Shown piece by piece: positions 1-9,283 of a DNA stretch of 64,000 nt; the stretch's first letter is position 1; each line of letters starts with the position of its first letter. The notes beneath the pieces are model-generated. The model was given only the letters and a program-made list of their open reading frames with translations. It was not told where the DNA came from and searched no databases. Origin of the DNA: Corynebacterium tuberculostearicum (GTDB lineage: Bacteria > Actinomycetota > Actinomycetes > Mycobacteriales > Mycobacteriaceae); NCBI RefSeq assembly GCF_030506365.1, contig NZ_CP073092.1, forward strand, positions 744,001 to 808,000. The letters run 5' to 3'. The position numbers were made by a program, and so were the translations under genes.

Positions 1-85
1 GGCCGAAGCGGTGGTAGGCAATGTGGGCGTCGGCAAGCGTGGCGCCGGCTTCGGTGTGAAAGTCGCCGATGCTAACTAGCTTCAT
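1..85 (-). CDS. metX: Homoserine O-acetyltransferase MetX (N-terminal fragment, cut by window edge)
   Basis: Only the first 28 codons are in the window. They translate to MKLVSIGDFHTEAGATLADA followed by HIAYHRFG, which resembles the start of alpha/beta-hydrolase MetX proteins (acetylation of homoserine in methionine synthesis). The ATG shares bases with the TGA of metY (ATGA overlap), so the two are probably co-transcribed and translationally coupled. A metY-metX order is usual in corynebacteria. The identification rests on a short N-terminus plus context. Confidence 0.75.
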   Translation of the reverse strand, partial: MKLVSIGDFHTEAGATLADAHIAYHRFG

Positions 86-1398
86 GCCAGCGCGTTAAAG
101 CCCAGCTCGAGGTCCGCGATGATGTCGTCGATATGCTCGATGCCCACGGACAGACGGATGGTGGACTGGGTGATGCCGGCCGCGGCAAGCGCAGGCTCGT
201 CGGACTGGGAGTGCGTGGTGGTTGCCGGGTGCACGGCCAGGGAGCGGGTATCGCCGATATTGGCGAGGTTGGAGTGGAGCTTGAGGGCGTCGATAAACGC
301 CCAGGCTTCCTCGCGGCTGCCGTCGATGTCGAAGGAGAGCACGGAGCCGGTATAGGCGTAGCCGAGCTTTTCCTTGGTGGCCTTATACGGCGAGGAATCC
401 AGGCCGGCGTAGTTGACCTTGGTGACCTTGGCGTGGCCTTCTAGGTACTCGGCAACGGCCTGGGCGTTGGCATTGTGCTTTTCGACGCGCAGCCCCACCG
501 TCTCGATTCCATTCAGCGTCAGCCAGGCGTTGAAGGGGGAGATGGCGGCGCCGGTATCGCGTAGCAGGCCGGCGCGGGCCTTGAGCGCGAAGGCCGGAGC
601 GCCGAGGTCGGCGTACTTCAGGCCGTGGTAGGCCTCATCTGGGGTGACGAAGTAGGGGAATACGGGCTCGCCGTTGCGGGTGATGGTCCAGTCGAAAGAG
701 CCGCCGTCGATAATCGCGCCGCCGATGGCCGAGCCATTGCCGGTGTAGAACTTGGTGGTGGAGACCACGACGATGTCCGCGCCGAGGTCCAGTGGCCGGG
801 CGAGGGCGGCGGTGGCGATGGTGTTATCTACGATGAGCGGGACCTGGTTGTTGTGGGCGACCTCGGCGATGGCCGGGATATCGAGGACATCGGCCACGGG
901 GTTGCCGAAGGTCTCGCCGTAGAAGGCCTTGGTATTTGGCTGGACGGCGTCCTGCCAGGATTGCGGGTCATCCGGGTCTTCGACGAGGGTGACGTCGATG
1001 CCTAGGCGCTTGAGTGTGACGGTAAAGAGGGTGGAGGTGCCGCCGTAGAGGCGCGGGGAGGTCACGATGTGGTCGCCGGCCGAGGCGAGGTTCAAAATGG
1101 CCGCGGTCTCGGCGGCTTGGCCCGAAGCGAAGGCGACGGCCGCGACGCCGCCCTCGAGGGAGGCGAGTCGCTCTTCCAACGCGTCCTGGGTGGGGTTGGT
1201 CAGGCGGGTGTAAATGGGGCCGGCGTCGGAAAGATTGAAGCGGTTGGCCGCGTGCTCGGCGTCGTTAAAGACGTAGGAAGTGGTCTGGTAAATCGGCACG
1301 TTGCGGGCGTTGTGGTGCCCGTCGAGGTTTTGGCCGGCGTGTACGGAGCGGGTAGCGAAGGACCAGTTGGAATTGGAGTTATCGTATTTCGTCGTCAT
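82..1398 (-). CDS. metY: O-acetylhomoserine aminocarboxypropyltransferase (sulfhydrylase) MetY
   Basis: A 438-residue PLP enzyme of the Cys/Met metabolism family. It makes homocysteine from O-acetylhomoserine and sulfide in the cytoplasm. Visible landmarks are the N-terminal ATRSVHAGQ, the YQTTSYVF segment, SGQAAETAAIL, DNTIATA and the PLP-lysine region VVSTTKFYTGNGSAIGG. Length fits the long MetY type rather than the shorter MetB type. The start is the ATG giving MTTKYDNSN. An upstream TTG in frame is less likely because a -10-like TAGTCT lies 8 nt before the ATG, suggesting a leaderless transcript. The 3' end overlaps metX by ATGA. Confidence 0.95.
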   Translation of the reverse strand: MTTKYDNSNSNWSFATRSVHAGQNLDGHHNARNVPIYQTTSYVFNDAEHAANRFNLSDAGPIYTRLTNPTQDALEERLASLEGGVAAVAFASGQAAETAAILNLASAGDHIVTSPRLYGGTSTLFTVTLKRLGIDVTLVEDPDDPQSWQDAVQPNTKAFYGETFGNPVADVLDIPAIAEVAHNNQVPLIVDNTIATAALARPLDLGADIVVVSTTKFYTGNGSAIGGAIIDGGSFDWTITRNGEPVFPYFVTPDEAYHGLKYADLGAPAFALKARAGLLRDTGAAISPFNAWLTLNGIETVGLRVEKHNANAQAVAEYLEGHAKVTKVNYAGLDSSPYKATKEKLGYAYTGSVLSFDIDGSREEAWAFIDALKLHSNLANIGDTRSLAVHPATTTHSQSDEPALAAAGITQSTIRLSVGIEHIDDIIADLELGFNALA

Positions 1399-1403
1399 GC
1401 TTG

Positions 1404-1431
1404 GCAAGACTAGACCAAGCGGTATGTCTTG
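1404..1431. promoter_or_regulatory. Inverted repeat over the metY promoter (possible McbR-type operator)
   Basis: Perfect 7-bp arms GCAAGAC (1404-1410) and GTCTTGC (1425-1431) flank TAGACCAAGCGGTAT. The left arm overlaps the proposed metY -10 hexamer TAGTCT (minus strand, 1412-1407). C. glutamicum metY is known to be repressed by the TetR-type McbR, whose site contains TAGAC and GTCT halves. The match here is partial, so the regulator is a guess. Confidence 0.4.
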
Positions 1432-1468
1432 CGAACGGGTTTAGTGAAACCCGCTGGCAGGGACGAGA

Positions 1469-1505
1469 ATAAAAATAGACCAAGCGGTCAGTGTGCGCTT
1501 GGTCT
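1469..1505 (-). terminator. Rho-independent terminator after the 53-aa membrane protein gene
   Basis: Perfect 10-bp arms AGACCAAGCG (1477-1486) and CGCTTGGTCT (1496-1505) with a 9-nt loop, followed on the minus strand by ATTTTTATT. It ends minus-strand transcription from the small gene just upstream. It shares the string TAGACCAAGCGGT with the metY operator-like repeat 65 bp away. Confidence 0.8.
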
Positions 1506-1520
1506 GGTGGGGTGCCTTGC

Positions 1521-1682
1521 TTAGCGGTGGCGGTCTTGTTTCTCGAGCTGATCGGCAATGCGGCGGGTGTTTGCGCGAGTTTCGTTGCTATTGCGCACGA
1601 GCTTGACCACGATGGCGATGATTCCGGCGAGGATGAGGAACGGAATGAGTATGAGTAGAAATTCAAGCGGACCGAGGGACAT
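1521..1682 (-). CDS. Small single-pass membrane protein (53 aa), unknown function
   Basis: The reading frame starts MSLGPLEFLLILIPFLILAG, giving one hydrophobic helix (about residues 7-27), then a short polar, basic tail ending RRIADQLEKQDRHR. A good ribosome site, AAAGGTGATAA, lies just before the ATG. A strong terminator follows. It sits downstream of pdxR on the same strand with a 37-bp gap, so it may be read from the pdxR transcript. No family was recognised. Confidence 0.7.
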   Translation of the reverse strand: MSLGPLEFLLILIPFLILAGIIAIVVKLVRNSNETRANTRRIADQLEKQDRHR

Positions 1683-1719
1683 TTATCACCTTTCTTTTAT
1701 GGCCTTTGAGATGACGGTA

Positions 1720-3024
1720 TCACTCGCGTAATGCGGCCGCGACCGCGGTGAGGCTCGTGCGCAGCTCGGAGTCGCTGAGGTGGCCGAAGCCGAGGACGAC
1801 GCCATCTTCGGCGTCGGCGCCACCCCAATAATCGCGCAGCGGGGTGAGCTTGATGCCGCGGGCGGCGGCGCGGGGGACCACGGCTGGGTCGCACAGCAAT
1901 ACCGCGTGAAGGCCACCGTGGATGGGGAGGAGTTGCGCACCATCGACGGTGCCAAGCGTTTCGGCTACGAGGTTGCGGCGGCGTTTGTAGGTGCGGCGCA
2001 TGAGGCCGGTGTGGCGTCGTAAAGCGCCGCTGGCGAGGTAGTGGGCGAGCGCGGCCTGGGGGATGGCACCGACGGGTTGGCCGAAGATCTCGCGCACACG
2101 GTCCACGGCCGGGCGCAGGCGCGGCGGGACGACAAGGTAGCCGCAGGCAATGGAGGGGGAGATGACCGAGGAAAAGGTTCCCAGCAGTACGGTGTGCTCT
2201 GGAGCGAGCGCGGCCAGGGCGGGTAGCGGCTGGCCGACATAGCGCAGTTCGGAGTCAAAGTCGTCCTCGATGAGGAGGGCGTCGTGTGCGCGAGCCCATT
2301 CGACGAGCTCCGCGCGCCGGGCTGCGGGCAGGGAGCCGCCGTAGGGATATTGATGGCTGGGGGTGACGATGAGGGCGTCGAGATCGGCCGTGGGGACGGT
2401 GACGCCATCGGAGTCGGTGGGGATTTCCACCAACGCATGACCGAGGGCATGAGGCACGCGGCGCAGGCTAGGATAGCCGGGGGATTCCACGCCCACGCGC
2501 AGCTGGCGGCCGAGGGCGCGTAGAAGTACCGAGAGGCCATCGCGGGCGCCGGCCGTGATGAGGATGCAGGCTGGGTCGACGTTAAGCCCACGCATGTGGC
2601 GCAGGTGTGCTGCGACCTCGTGGGGCAGATCGCCGGAGGGGTCGACGGCCGCGGCGCGCCACGCGGCCCTCCATTCAGGGGTGAGGATTCCGGCGGTGTC
2701 GGGCAGGCCGGGGGTCAGTGACACCAGTTCGGGTTCGGCGGCCGGTGTGGGGGCCGGCTCCGGCCGTGGGGCACGCGCGTGGGGGAGGCGCGGGTTGATG
2801 ACGGTGCCCGACCCTACCTCCGCGGTGAGGTAGCCCTCCGCGGTGAGCTGTTCGTAGGCGGTGACCACGCTGCCTCGGGAAACGCTGAGCTGCGAAGCCA
2901 AGTGGCGGGTCGAGGGAACGCGCTCGCCGGGCAGGAGGACTCCTGCGGCGACTTGGGTGCGCAGGGCCGCGGCGATTTGCACGGGCAGCGGCCGCGTATC
3001 AGAGGGATCGAGGCGAAGAGGCAC
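1720..3024 (-). CDS. pdxR: MocR/GntR-family regulator PdxR of vitamin B6 synthesis
   Basis: 434 residues with a GntR winged-helix domain (about 10-75; [18 protein letters not shown]) joined to a class I aminotransferase-like domain. The PLP region is visible ([19 protein letters not shown]). MocR proteins of this type sense PLP and control pdxST. The gene is divergent from pdxS, the standard arrangement in actinobacteria. The start is GTG at 3024; the two nearby ATGs are out of frame. In C. glutamicum PdxR is reported to activate pdxST. Confidence 0.92.
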   Translation of the reverse strand: MPLRLDPSDTRPLPVQIAAALRTQVAAGVLLPGERVPSTRHLASQLSVSRGSVVTAYEQLTAEGYLTAEVGSGTVINPRLPHARAPRPEPAPTPAAEPELVSLTPGLPDTAGILTPEWRAAWRAAAVDPSGDLPHEVAAHLRHMRGLNVDPACILITAGARDGLSVLLRALGRQLRVGVESPGYPSLRRVPHALGHALVEIPTDSDGVTVPTADLDALIVTPSHQYPYGGSLPAARRAELVEWARAHDALLIEDDFDSELRYVGQPLPALAALAPEHTVLLGTFSSVISPSIACGYLVVPPRLRPAVDRVREIFGQPVGAIPQAALAHYLASGALRRHTGLMRRTYKRRRNLVAETLGTVDGAQLLPIHGGLHAVLLCDPAVVPRAAARGIKLTPLRDYWGGADAEDGVVLGFGHLSDSELRTSLTAVAAALRE

Positions 3025-3035
3025 GGGCCCATCAT

Positions 3036-3084
3036 AAGTGGTCTAATCCAACACGCTGAAAATGGCTCTTGTCTTGTACCACTT
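3036..3084. promoter_or_regulatory. Putative PdxR binding sites between pdxR and pdxS
   Basis: AAGTGGTCTA is at 3036-3045, matching the motif I recall for C. glutamicum PdxR (AAAGTGGW, optional T, CTA). A second, inverted copy ACCACTT is at 3078-3084 (AAGTGGT on the minus strand). Both lie in the 81-bp divergent intergenic region, where the regulator would control pdxST and itself. Confidence 0.6.
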
Positions 3085-3105
3085 GGGTGGGTCACTATGG
3101 CACCT

Positions 3106-4008
3106 ATGACTGAACAGGTAAATGAACAAGGACGCGCTACCACGCGCGTGAAGCGAGGACTGGCCGATATGTTGAAGGGCGGCGTCATCATGGACGTCGT
3201 GACCCCGGAGCAGGCGCGCATTGCAGAGGACGCGGGCGCGTCGGCCGTGATGGCGCTGGAGCGCGTGCCGGCCGATATCCGCGCGCAGGGCGGCGTGGCC
3301 CGCATGTCTGACCCGGAGCTTATTGAGGGCATCGTCGAGGCCGTGGATATCCCGGTCATGGCCAAGGCCCGCATCGGCCACTTTGTAGAGGCGCAGATCC
3401 TGGGTGAGCTGGGTGTGGACTTCATCGACGAGTCCGAGGTGCTCAGTCCGGCCGATTACGTCAACCACATCAATAAGTGGGATTTCGACGTGCCGTTCGT
3501 GTGCGGCGCGACCAACCTGGGCGAGGCGCTGCGCCGCATCACCGAGGGCGCGGCCATGATTCGCTCCAAGGGCGAGGCCGGCACCGGCGACGTCTCTGAG
3601 GCCGTGAAGCACCTGCGCACCATTAAGGCGGAAATCGCGCGCCTGCGCCACCTGGATCGAGACGAGCTTTACGTCGCGGCCAAGGAGCTCCAGGCACCGT
3701 ACGACCTGGTTGCAGAGGTTGCGGAGACCGGCAAGCTCCCGGTTGTGCTCTTCGTTGCCGGTGGCGTGGCCACGCCTGCCGACGCCGCCCTTGTCCGCCA
3801 AATGGGAGCCGAAGGCGTCTTCGTGGGTTCCGGCATCTTCAAGTCCGGCAACCCGGCGGCGCGCGCGGAGGCCATCGTGAAGGCTGCCACGCTTTACGAC
3901 GACCCCGCTGAGCTCGCCAAGCTTTCCCGCGGACTCGGCGAGGCCATGGTGGGCATTAACGTCAACGACGTGCCTGCACCGCACCGCCTGGCTGAGCGCG
4001 GATGGTAG
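3106..4008 (+). CDS. pdxS: Pyridoxal 5'-phosphate synthase subunit PdxS
   Basis: The synthase subunit condenses ribose 5-phosphate, glyceraldehyde 3-phosphate and ammonia to PLP as a dodecamer with PdxT. Clear PdxS landmarks are [63 protein letters not shown] and [11 protein letters not shown]. The open frame extends far upstream through the pdxR promoter, but homology begins near MTEQVNEQG; an ATG at 3097 (MAPMTEQ) is equally possible. No good Shine-Dalgarno is seen, so the mRNA may be leaderless. Its last codons overlap pdxT by 7 bp. Confidence 0.95.
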   Translation: MTEQVNEQGRATTRVKRGLADMLKGGVIMDVVTPEQARIAEDAGASAVMALERVPADIRAQGGVARMSDPELIEGIVEAVDIPVMAKARIGHFVEAQILGELGVDFIDESEVLSPADYVNHINKWDFDVPFVCGATNLGEALRRITEGAAMIRSKGEAGTGDVSEAVKHLRTIKAEIARLRHLDRDELYVAAKELQAPYDLVAEVAETGKLPVVLFVAGGVATPADAALVRQMGAEGVFVGSGIFKSGNPAARAEAIVKAATLYDDPAELAKLSRGLGEAMVGINVNDVPAPHRLAERGW

Positions 4009-4592
4009 CTACCGTCGGGGTGCTGGCGCTGCAAGGCGGCGTCGAGGAACACTTGCGCATTTTGGACGGGCTCGGTGTGGCTACGCGCCGGGTGCGGGTG
4101 CCACGCGATGTGGACGGGCTCGACGGGCTGGTGATTCCAGGCGGCGAGTCGAGTGTCATCGACAAGCTGGCGCGTAGCTTCGGGCTGGCCGAGCCGCTGC
4201 GCGATGCCGTGGCCGCAGGATTGCCGGTGCTCGCGACCTGCGCGGGGCTCATCTATTGCGCCCGCGAGCTCGATAACCCCGCGCCGGGGCAGCAGACCCT
4301 GGGGCTGCTGGATGTGACCGTGCGCCGCAATGCCTTTGGCAACCAGCGATTTTCCGAAGAGCGCACGGTTCCGGTGACGGCAGGGGAGGAGACGCTCGAC
4401 ATCGCGGCGAGTTTCATTCGCGCGCCGCTGGTCACTCGCGTGGGCGAGGGCGTCGAGGTCATCGCGACGGTGCCGGGCGCGGACGGCGACGCGGTGGTCG
4501 GCGTGCGCCAGGGCCGCGTGACGGCGCTGAGCTTCCACCCAGAAGAAAATGGCGACGCCCGCGTGCACGCCGCCTGGCTCGACAGCTTCTAG
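4002..4592 (+). CDS. pdxT: Pyridoxal 5'-phosphate synthase glutaminase subunit PdxT
   Basis: 196-residue class I glutamine amidotransferase that supplies ammonia to PdxS. Motifs: [12 protein letters not shown] at the N-terminus, IPGGESSV, the nucleophile loop [13 protein letters not shown], and the His/Glu pair in LSFHPE. The ATG overlaps the pdxS stop (GGATGGTAG), implying coupled translation of the two subunits. A strong terminator follows. Confidence 0.95.
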   Translation: MVATVGVLALQGGVEEHLRILDGLGVATRRVRVPRDVDGLDGLVIPGGESSVIDKLARSFGLAEPLRDAVAAGLPVLATCAGLIYCARELDNPAPGQQTLGLLDVTVRRNAFGNQRFSEERTVPVTAGEETLDIAASFIRAPLVTRVGEGVEVIATVPGADGDAVVGVRQGRVTALSFHPEENGDARVHAAWLDSF

Positions 4593-4603
4593 GCACGCAC
4601 ACC

Positions 4604-4647
4604 AAAGCCGCCCCGCAGCGACTCGATGAACGCTGCGGGGCGGCTTT
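4604..4647. terminator. Bidirectional terminator between pdxT and icd
   Basis: A perfect stem of at least 16 bp, AAGCCGCCCCGCAGCG against CGCTGCGGGGCGGCTT, with a 10-nt loop and T/A-rich flanks on both sides. It lies between two convergent genes, so it can stop both. Confidence 0.9.
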
Positions 4648-4660
4648 TGCCTAGGAAGAA

Positions 4661-6874
4661 TTACTTCTTCAGGCCGTCGATGATCTCGTTGAACTGCGCA
4701 ACCGGGCGCATGACGGCAGAGGTCTTCTCGTCATTTGGCCAGTAGTAGCCGCCGAGGTCGGCGGGGTTGCCCTGGGCGTCGACAAGCGCCTGGGCAATCT
4801 CGTCTGCCTGGGAGGACAGCTGGGAAGCCACGTCCTTGAAAGCAGCGGCGAGATCGGCATCATCGGTCTGGTTAGCCAGCTCTTCGGCCCAGAAGGTGGC
4901 CAGGAAGAAGTGGGAACCGCGGTTGTCGATTTCGCCAGCCTTGCGGGACGGGGACTTGCCCTCATTGAGCAGACGCTCGGTGGCCTTGTCCAGGGTGGCG
5001 GCCAGGACGCCGGCCTTTTCGTTGCCGTTGGTCTGCTTCTCGTGGCGGAAGGACTCGGCCAGGGCCAGGAACTCGCCGAGGGAATCCCAGCGCAGGTGGT
5101 TTTCTTCCTCGACCTGCTGGACGTGCTTCGGGGCGGAGCCGCCCGCACCGGTCTCGAAGAGGCCGCCGCCGGCCATGAGCGGAACTACAGACAGCATCTT
5201 GGCGGAGGTGCCCAGCTCGAGGATGGGGAAGAGGTCCGTGTTGTAGTCACGCAGCACGTTGCCGGTCACGGAGATGGTGTCCTCGCCGCGGCGGATGCGC
5301 TCGATGGAGGTCTTGGTAGCGGTAACCGGATCCTCGATGGAGATATCCAGGCCCTCGGTGTCGTGGTCCTTAAGGTACTTCTCCACCAGGGACTTGATGT
5401 TGCGGTCGTGGCCGCGCTCCGGGTCGAGCCAGAAGATGGTCTTCATGCCGGACAGGCGAGCGCGGTTGACGGCGAGCTTGACCCAGTCCTGGATCGGGGC
5501 GTCCTTGGTCTGGCAGGCGCGCCAGATATCGCCTTCCTCCACGTCGTGGGAGATGAGAACCTCGCCCTGGGAGTTGCGAACCTCAACGGTGCCCGCAGCC
5601 GGGATCTTGAAGGTCTTGTTGTGGGAGCCGTACTCCTCGGCCTTCTGCGCCATGAGGCCCACGTTCGGCACGGTGCCCATGGTGGTCGGGTCGAAGGCGC
5701 CGTTTTCCTTGCAGTCCTCGATAACGGCCTGGTAGACGCCGGCGTAGGAGGAATCCGGGATGACGGCGAGGGTGTCCTGCTCCTCGTCGTTCTTATTCCA
5801 CATGTGGCCGGAGGTGCGGATCATGGCAGGCATGGAGGCGTCAATAATGACGTCGGAAGGCACGTGCAGGTTGGTGATGCCCTTGTGGGAGTTGACCATG
5901 GCGAGGTCGGGGCCGTCGGAAAGCACAGCATCGAAAGCAGCCTTGATTTCTTCGCCGTTGTCCAGGTTCTTCAGGCCCTCGTAAATAGCGCCCAGGCCGT
6001 TCTCGCCATTGAGGCCGGCAGCCAGCAGCTCCTCGCCGTACTTGTCATACACATCGGCGAAGAAGGCGCGGACGACGTGGCCGAAGAGGATGGGGTCAGA
6101 GACTTTCATCATGGTGGCCTTCAGGTGGGTGGAGAAGAGCACGCCCTCTTCCTTGGCGCGCTTGACCTGTGCGAGGAGGAACTCATCCAGGGCCTTGGCG
6201 GACATGAAGGTGCCGTCGATGACCTCACCCTTGAGAACCGGCAGCTCCGGCAGCAGGGTCTGCTCGCCGTCGGCGGTCTTCAGCACGATGGACAGGGTGT
6301 CCTCGTTGTCCAGGATGACGGACTTTTCATTGTGGCGGAAGTCGTTGTCCGCCATGGTGGCAACGTTGGTCTTGGAGTCCTTGGACCACTCGCCCATGCG
6401 GTGCGGGTGCTTCTTGACAAAGTTCTTGACTGCCTCCGGTGCGCGGCGGTCGGAGTTGCCCTCACGCAGCACCGGGTTAACGGCGGAGCCCTTGACGGAA
6501 TCGTAGCGGGCAGCAATGTCCTTTTCTTCCTCGGTGGAAGGACTATCCGGGTAATCAGGCAGGTCGTAGCCGGCGGCCTGCAGCTCGGCGATGGCCTTCT
6601 TCAGCTGCACCAGGGAAGCGGAAATATTCGGCAGCTTGATGATATTTGCTTCCGGGGTCTTAGCCATCTTGCCCAGTTCTGCCAGGGCGTCCTCGACCTT
6701 CTGCTCCTCGGTCAGGCGCTCCGGGAACTGTGCGGCGATGCGGGCGGCCAGCGAGATATCGCGGGTTTCCACGTCGATGCCAGCGGTGGAAGCGAAGGCC
6801 TCCACGATGGGCTTGAGGGAGTAGGTCGCCAGCAGCGGCGCCTCATCGGTACGGGTCCACGTAATCTTTGCCAT
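4661..6874 (-). CDS. icd: NADP-dependent isocitrate dehydrogenase, monomeric type
   Basis: 737 residues, the length of the large monomeric IDH class typical of corynebacteria (TCA cycle, isocitrate to 2-oxoglutarate with NADPH). It begins [20 protein letters not shown], and family segments such as [29 protein letters not shown] and [15 protein letters not shown] are present. The start was chosen over an in-frame codon 11 codons upstream because AGGAG sits 6-7 nt before this ATG. It is a single-gene unit, convergent with pdxST. Confidence 0.96.
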   Translation of the reverse strand: MAKITWTRTDEAPLLATYSLKPIVEAFASTAGIDVETRDISLAARIAAQFPERLTEEQKVEDALAELGKMAKTPEANIIKLPNISASLVQLKKAIAELQAAGYDLPDYPDSPSTEEEKDIAARYDSVKGSAVNPVLREGNSDRRAPEAVKNFVKKHPHRMGEWSKDSKTNVATMADNDFRHNEKSVILDNEDTLSIVLKTADGEQTLLPELPVLKGEVIDGTFMSAKALDEFLLAQVKRAKEEGVLFSTHLKATMMKVSDPILFGHVVRAFFADVYDKYGEELLAAGLNGENGLGAIYEGLKNLDNGEEIKAAFDAVLSDGPDLAMVNSHKGITNLHVPSDVIIDASMPAMIRTSGHMWNKNDEEQDTLAVIPDSSYAGVYQAVIEDCKENGAFDPTTMGTVPNVGLMAQKAEEYGSHNKTFKIPAAGTVEVRNSQGEVLISHDVEEGDIWRACQTKDAPIQDWVKLAVNRARLSGMKTIFWLDPERGHDRNIKSLVEKYLKDHDTEGLDISIEDPVTATKTSIERIRRGEDTISVTGNVLRDYNTDLFPILELGTSAKMLSVVPLMAGGGLFETGAGGSAPKHVQQVEEENHLRWDSLGEFLALAESFRHEKQTNGNEKAGVLAATLDKATERLLNEGKSPSRKAGEIDNRGSHFFLATFWAEELANQTDDADLAAAFKDVASQLSSQADEIAQALVDAQGNPADLGGYYWPNDEKTSAVMRPVAQFNEIIDGLKK

Positions 6875-7076
6875 GATTCTCCTAATTAACGTTGGAAAAT
6901 TGTTCAAGTGCCCAGATTACCGATTTTGTGGGCGGCATGTGGGCCAGTTTGCTGAAAGTGATCCCCCATTTGCCGCCCCTTGAAAAGGGTTGCGTGGCCG
7001 CTGTCACCCATGCGCGGGAGGGGTGGAGATATTCACGAGCCCCCGCTGCGGGCATGCTGCAGGCGCAGACGGGGTG

Positions 7077-7082
7077 TACCCT
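7077..7082 (+). promoter_or_regulatory. -10 hexamer TACCCT, leaderless promoter of the MFS gene
   Basis: TACCCT ends 8 nt before the ATG at 7091, and no Shine-Dalgarno is present. The spacing puts the transcription start at or next to the start codon. Confidence 0.5.
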
Positions 7083-7090
7083 CACTCTCC

Positions 7091-8344
7091 ATGAAAATCA
7101 TCGATGAGCTAAGCCCGCGCAGCGCACGCGAACACCGCGTTCGCCGCCGCCCGCTGCCGTTGCAAACGGAGATTACCGCCCGTCGCCGCGCCATCGTCAT
7201 GGTGGCCATGGCCCTGGGCGCGTTTGCCATCGGCACGACGGAGTTCGTGTCTATGGGCCTGCTGCCGCTTATTGCAGATGATTTTGGCGTTTCGGAAGAA
7301 AACGCCTCCACGCTCATCACCATCTATGCCATGGGCGTGGTGGTCGGTGCCCCGTTGATTGCGGCTTTTACCGGCAAGCTGCCGCGCCGCCGGCTCATCC
7401 TGCTGCTCATCGGCTTCCTCGTGGTGGGCAACCTCCTCTCGGTCTTGGCACCGAATTACGCCATCCTCATGGTCGCGCGCTTTATTGCGGGCATGCCGCA
7501 CGGCGCTTATTTCTCCGTGGCTAATCTCTCGGCCGCATCCATGGCGCCCCCTGGCGGCCGCGGCAAGGCCATGGCTTATGTGGGCATGGGCCTGGCCATC
7601 GCCACGGTTATCGGCGTGCCGGCCGCCCAAGCCCTCGGCTCCGCGCTGGGCTGGCAGGCGGCCTACCTAGTGGTCGTGGCTTTGGGTATTGTCACCGCCA
7701 TTGCGTTGTTCTTCCTGATGCCGCACATGACGGAGATGAAGCAGACCGATATCCGCACCGAATTTGGTGCGTTCAAAAACAGTCAGGTGTGGTTCACCGT
7801 CATCATGGGCGTGGTCGGCTTTGGCGGCATGTTCTCCGTCTATACCTATATTTCGTGGACCATGACCGAGGTCGCCGGCATGGACCAGAGCCTCATCTGG
7901 GTGGTGCTCATGGCCTATGGCATCGGCATGACCATCGGCAATGCCTTTGGCGGCTGGCTGGCTGACCGCAACCTGGAGTTTGGCATTATCTTTGCCTTGG
8001 CTTGCCTCATCGTTATCCTGACGGCCTTCTACTTCCTTTCTAGCCATGCCATTCCCGCCACTTTGTGCTTTGGCTGCGTGGCGTTTATGGGCTCCACCTT
8101 GGTTCCTTCGCTGCAGCTGCGCTTGGTGCATGTGGCTGGCGACGCCCAGACTTTGGCCGCAGCCCTTAACCAGTCCGCGCTGAACATCGCAAACGCGGCC
8201 GGTGCGACCATTGGCGGCGCCGTGGTGGGTGCCGGCTTGGGCTACTCCGCCCCGGCGCTGGCCGGTGCGGCCCTAGCGGCTGCGGGTTGCCTGGTATGGG
8301 CTGCGACGATGTGGGATAAAAAGCGCCTTTCTCGCCGCGCCTAG
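7091..8344 (+). CDS. MFS drug/sugar efflux transporter (DHA1/AraJ-like)
   Basis: 417 residues with about 12 hydrophobic helices and a basic cytoplasmic N-terminus (about 40 residues). The first helix holds AFAIGTTEFVSMGLLPLIA, typical of AraJ/CmlA-type proton-driven exporters, and a loop-2 motif GKLPRRRLI follows helix 2. The longer in-frame extension upstream was rejected because a -10 TACCCT lies directly before this ATG. The substrate cannot be read from the sequence. It lies alone between icd (divergent) and the exonuclease III gene. Confidence 0.85.
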   Translation: MKIIDELSPRSAREHRVRRRPLPLQTEITARRRAIVMVAMALGAFAIGTTEFVSMGLLPLIADDFGVSEENASTLITIYAMGVVVGAPLIAAFTGKLPRRRLILLLIGFLVVGNLLSVLAPNYAILMVARFIAGMPHGAYFSVANLSAASMAPPGGRGKAMAYVGMGLAIATVIGVPAAQALGSALGWQAAYLVVVALGIVTAIALFFLMPHMTEMKQTDIRTEFGAFKNSQVWFTVIMGVVGFGGMFSVYTYISWTMTEVAGMDQSLIWVVLMAYGIGMTIGNAFGGWLADRNLEFGIIFALACLIVILTAFYFLSSHAIPATLCFGCVAFMGSTLVPSLQLRLVHVAGDAQTLAAALNQSALNIANAAGATIGGAVVGAGLGYSAPALAGAALAAAGCLVWAATMWDKKRLSRRA

Positions 8345-8353
8345 GCTTACCGA

Positions 8354-8359
8354 TATGCT
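8354..8359 (+). promoter_or_regulatory. -10 hexamer TATGCT, leaderless promoter of the exonuclease III gene
   Basis: TATGCT with 6 nt to the ATG at 8366; no ribosome-binding site between them. Confidence 0.55.
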
Positions 8360-8365
8360 GTTGGC

Positions 8366-9283
8366 ATGACCCTTACCATCGCGAGCGTTAATGTCAACGG
8401 AATCCGCGCTGCGTGCAAGCAGCGCAACGAAAATAACCCCGGAATGAACGCCTGGCTAGAGGAGACTCCGGCCGATATCGTGCTCATGCAGGAGGTGCGC
8501 GCAACCCCGGAGCAGGCCGAAAAGGCCCTGGCCCCAGCTTTAGAGGCGGGCTGGCACTTAGCTCTTGCCGACGCCGCCGCAAAGGGCCGCGCCGGCGTGG
8601 GTATCCTGTCTCGCACCCCGCTTGCCGACGTCGAAGTGGGCTTCGGCTCCTTTACCGACGCCGGCCGCTGGATTGCGGCTACCACCCGCGATATTCGCGT
8701 CGCCTCCTTGTACTTGCCTTCCGGCGATACCGGTTCGCCGAAGTTGGATGAAAAGTACCGCTTCTTGGATGAGTTCCAGGAGGTGCTAGCGGAGAACGCC
8801 GCGCGGACGAACTCCGATGGCAGCCCCGCCGACATGGTCATCGGCGGCGACTGGAATATCTGCCACCGCGCCCAGGACCTGAAAAATAATAAGGCCAACG
8901 AAAAAAAGGCCGGGCACCTGCCGGAAGAGCGCGCCTTTATGGACCATGTCTTTGGCGCGTTCCCGGATGACAAGCCGCAGGAGAAGAAGAACCTGGGGCA
9001 GTGGCAGGGTGTGGTCGAGTACGCCGGCGGCGAGCCGTGGTCCCCGGCCGCAGATCCGCAGTGGTTCGATGTCGCCCGCCGCCTGCACCCAGAAGAAGAC
9101 GGTCCTTATACCTGGTGGACCTACCGCGGCCAGGCATTTAATAACAACGCCGGGTGGCGCATCGATTACCAGGCGGCCACCCGCCCGATGCTGGAGCGCG
9201 CGCAGCGCACCTGGGTGGATAAAGCTCCTACCGTGGAGCAGCGCTGGTCCGACCATTCCCCACTGCTGGTGGAGTACCGCTGA
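8366..9283 (+). CDS. xthA: Exodeoxyribonuclease III / AP endonuclease
   Basis: 305 residues of the Endonuclease/Exonuclease/phosphatase superfamily, acting in base-excision repair at abasic sites. Motifs: SVNVNGIRAA at the N-terminus (metal-binding Asn), IVLMQEVRA (catalytic Glu), VIGGDWNICHRAQDL (Asp/Asn pair), and the C-terminal WRIDYQ plus WSDHSPLLVEY (catalytic Asp-His). All catalytic blocks are present. The stop TGA shares its final A with the ATG of the next gene (TGATG). Confidence 0.93.
   Translation: MTLTIASVNVNGIRAACKQRNENNPGMNAWLEETPADIVLMQEVRATPEQAEKALAPALEAGWHLALADAAAKGRAGVGILSRTPLADVEVGFGSFTDAGRWIAATTRDIRVASLYLPSGDTGSPKLDEKYRFLDEFQEVLAENAARTNSDGSPADMVIGGDWNICHRAQDLKNNKANEKKAGHLPEERAFMDHVFGAFPDDKPQEKKNLGQWQGVVEYAGGEPWSPAADPQWFDVARRLHPEEDGPYTWWTYRGQAFNNNAGWRIDYQAATRPMLERAQRTWVDKAPTVEQRWSDHSPLLVEYR

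Noticed and set aside
2779..3105. 109-codon N-terminal extension of PdxS
   Set aside because: Runs back through the pdxR/pdxS promoter and into pdxR; PdxS homology begins at the downstream ATG.
4910..6889. Long plus-strand open frame (659 codons) opposite icd
   Set aside because: Gly/His/Val-rich shadow of a high-GC gene on the other strand; no recognisable domain and icd is certain.
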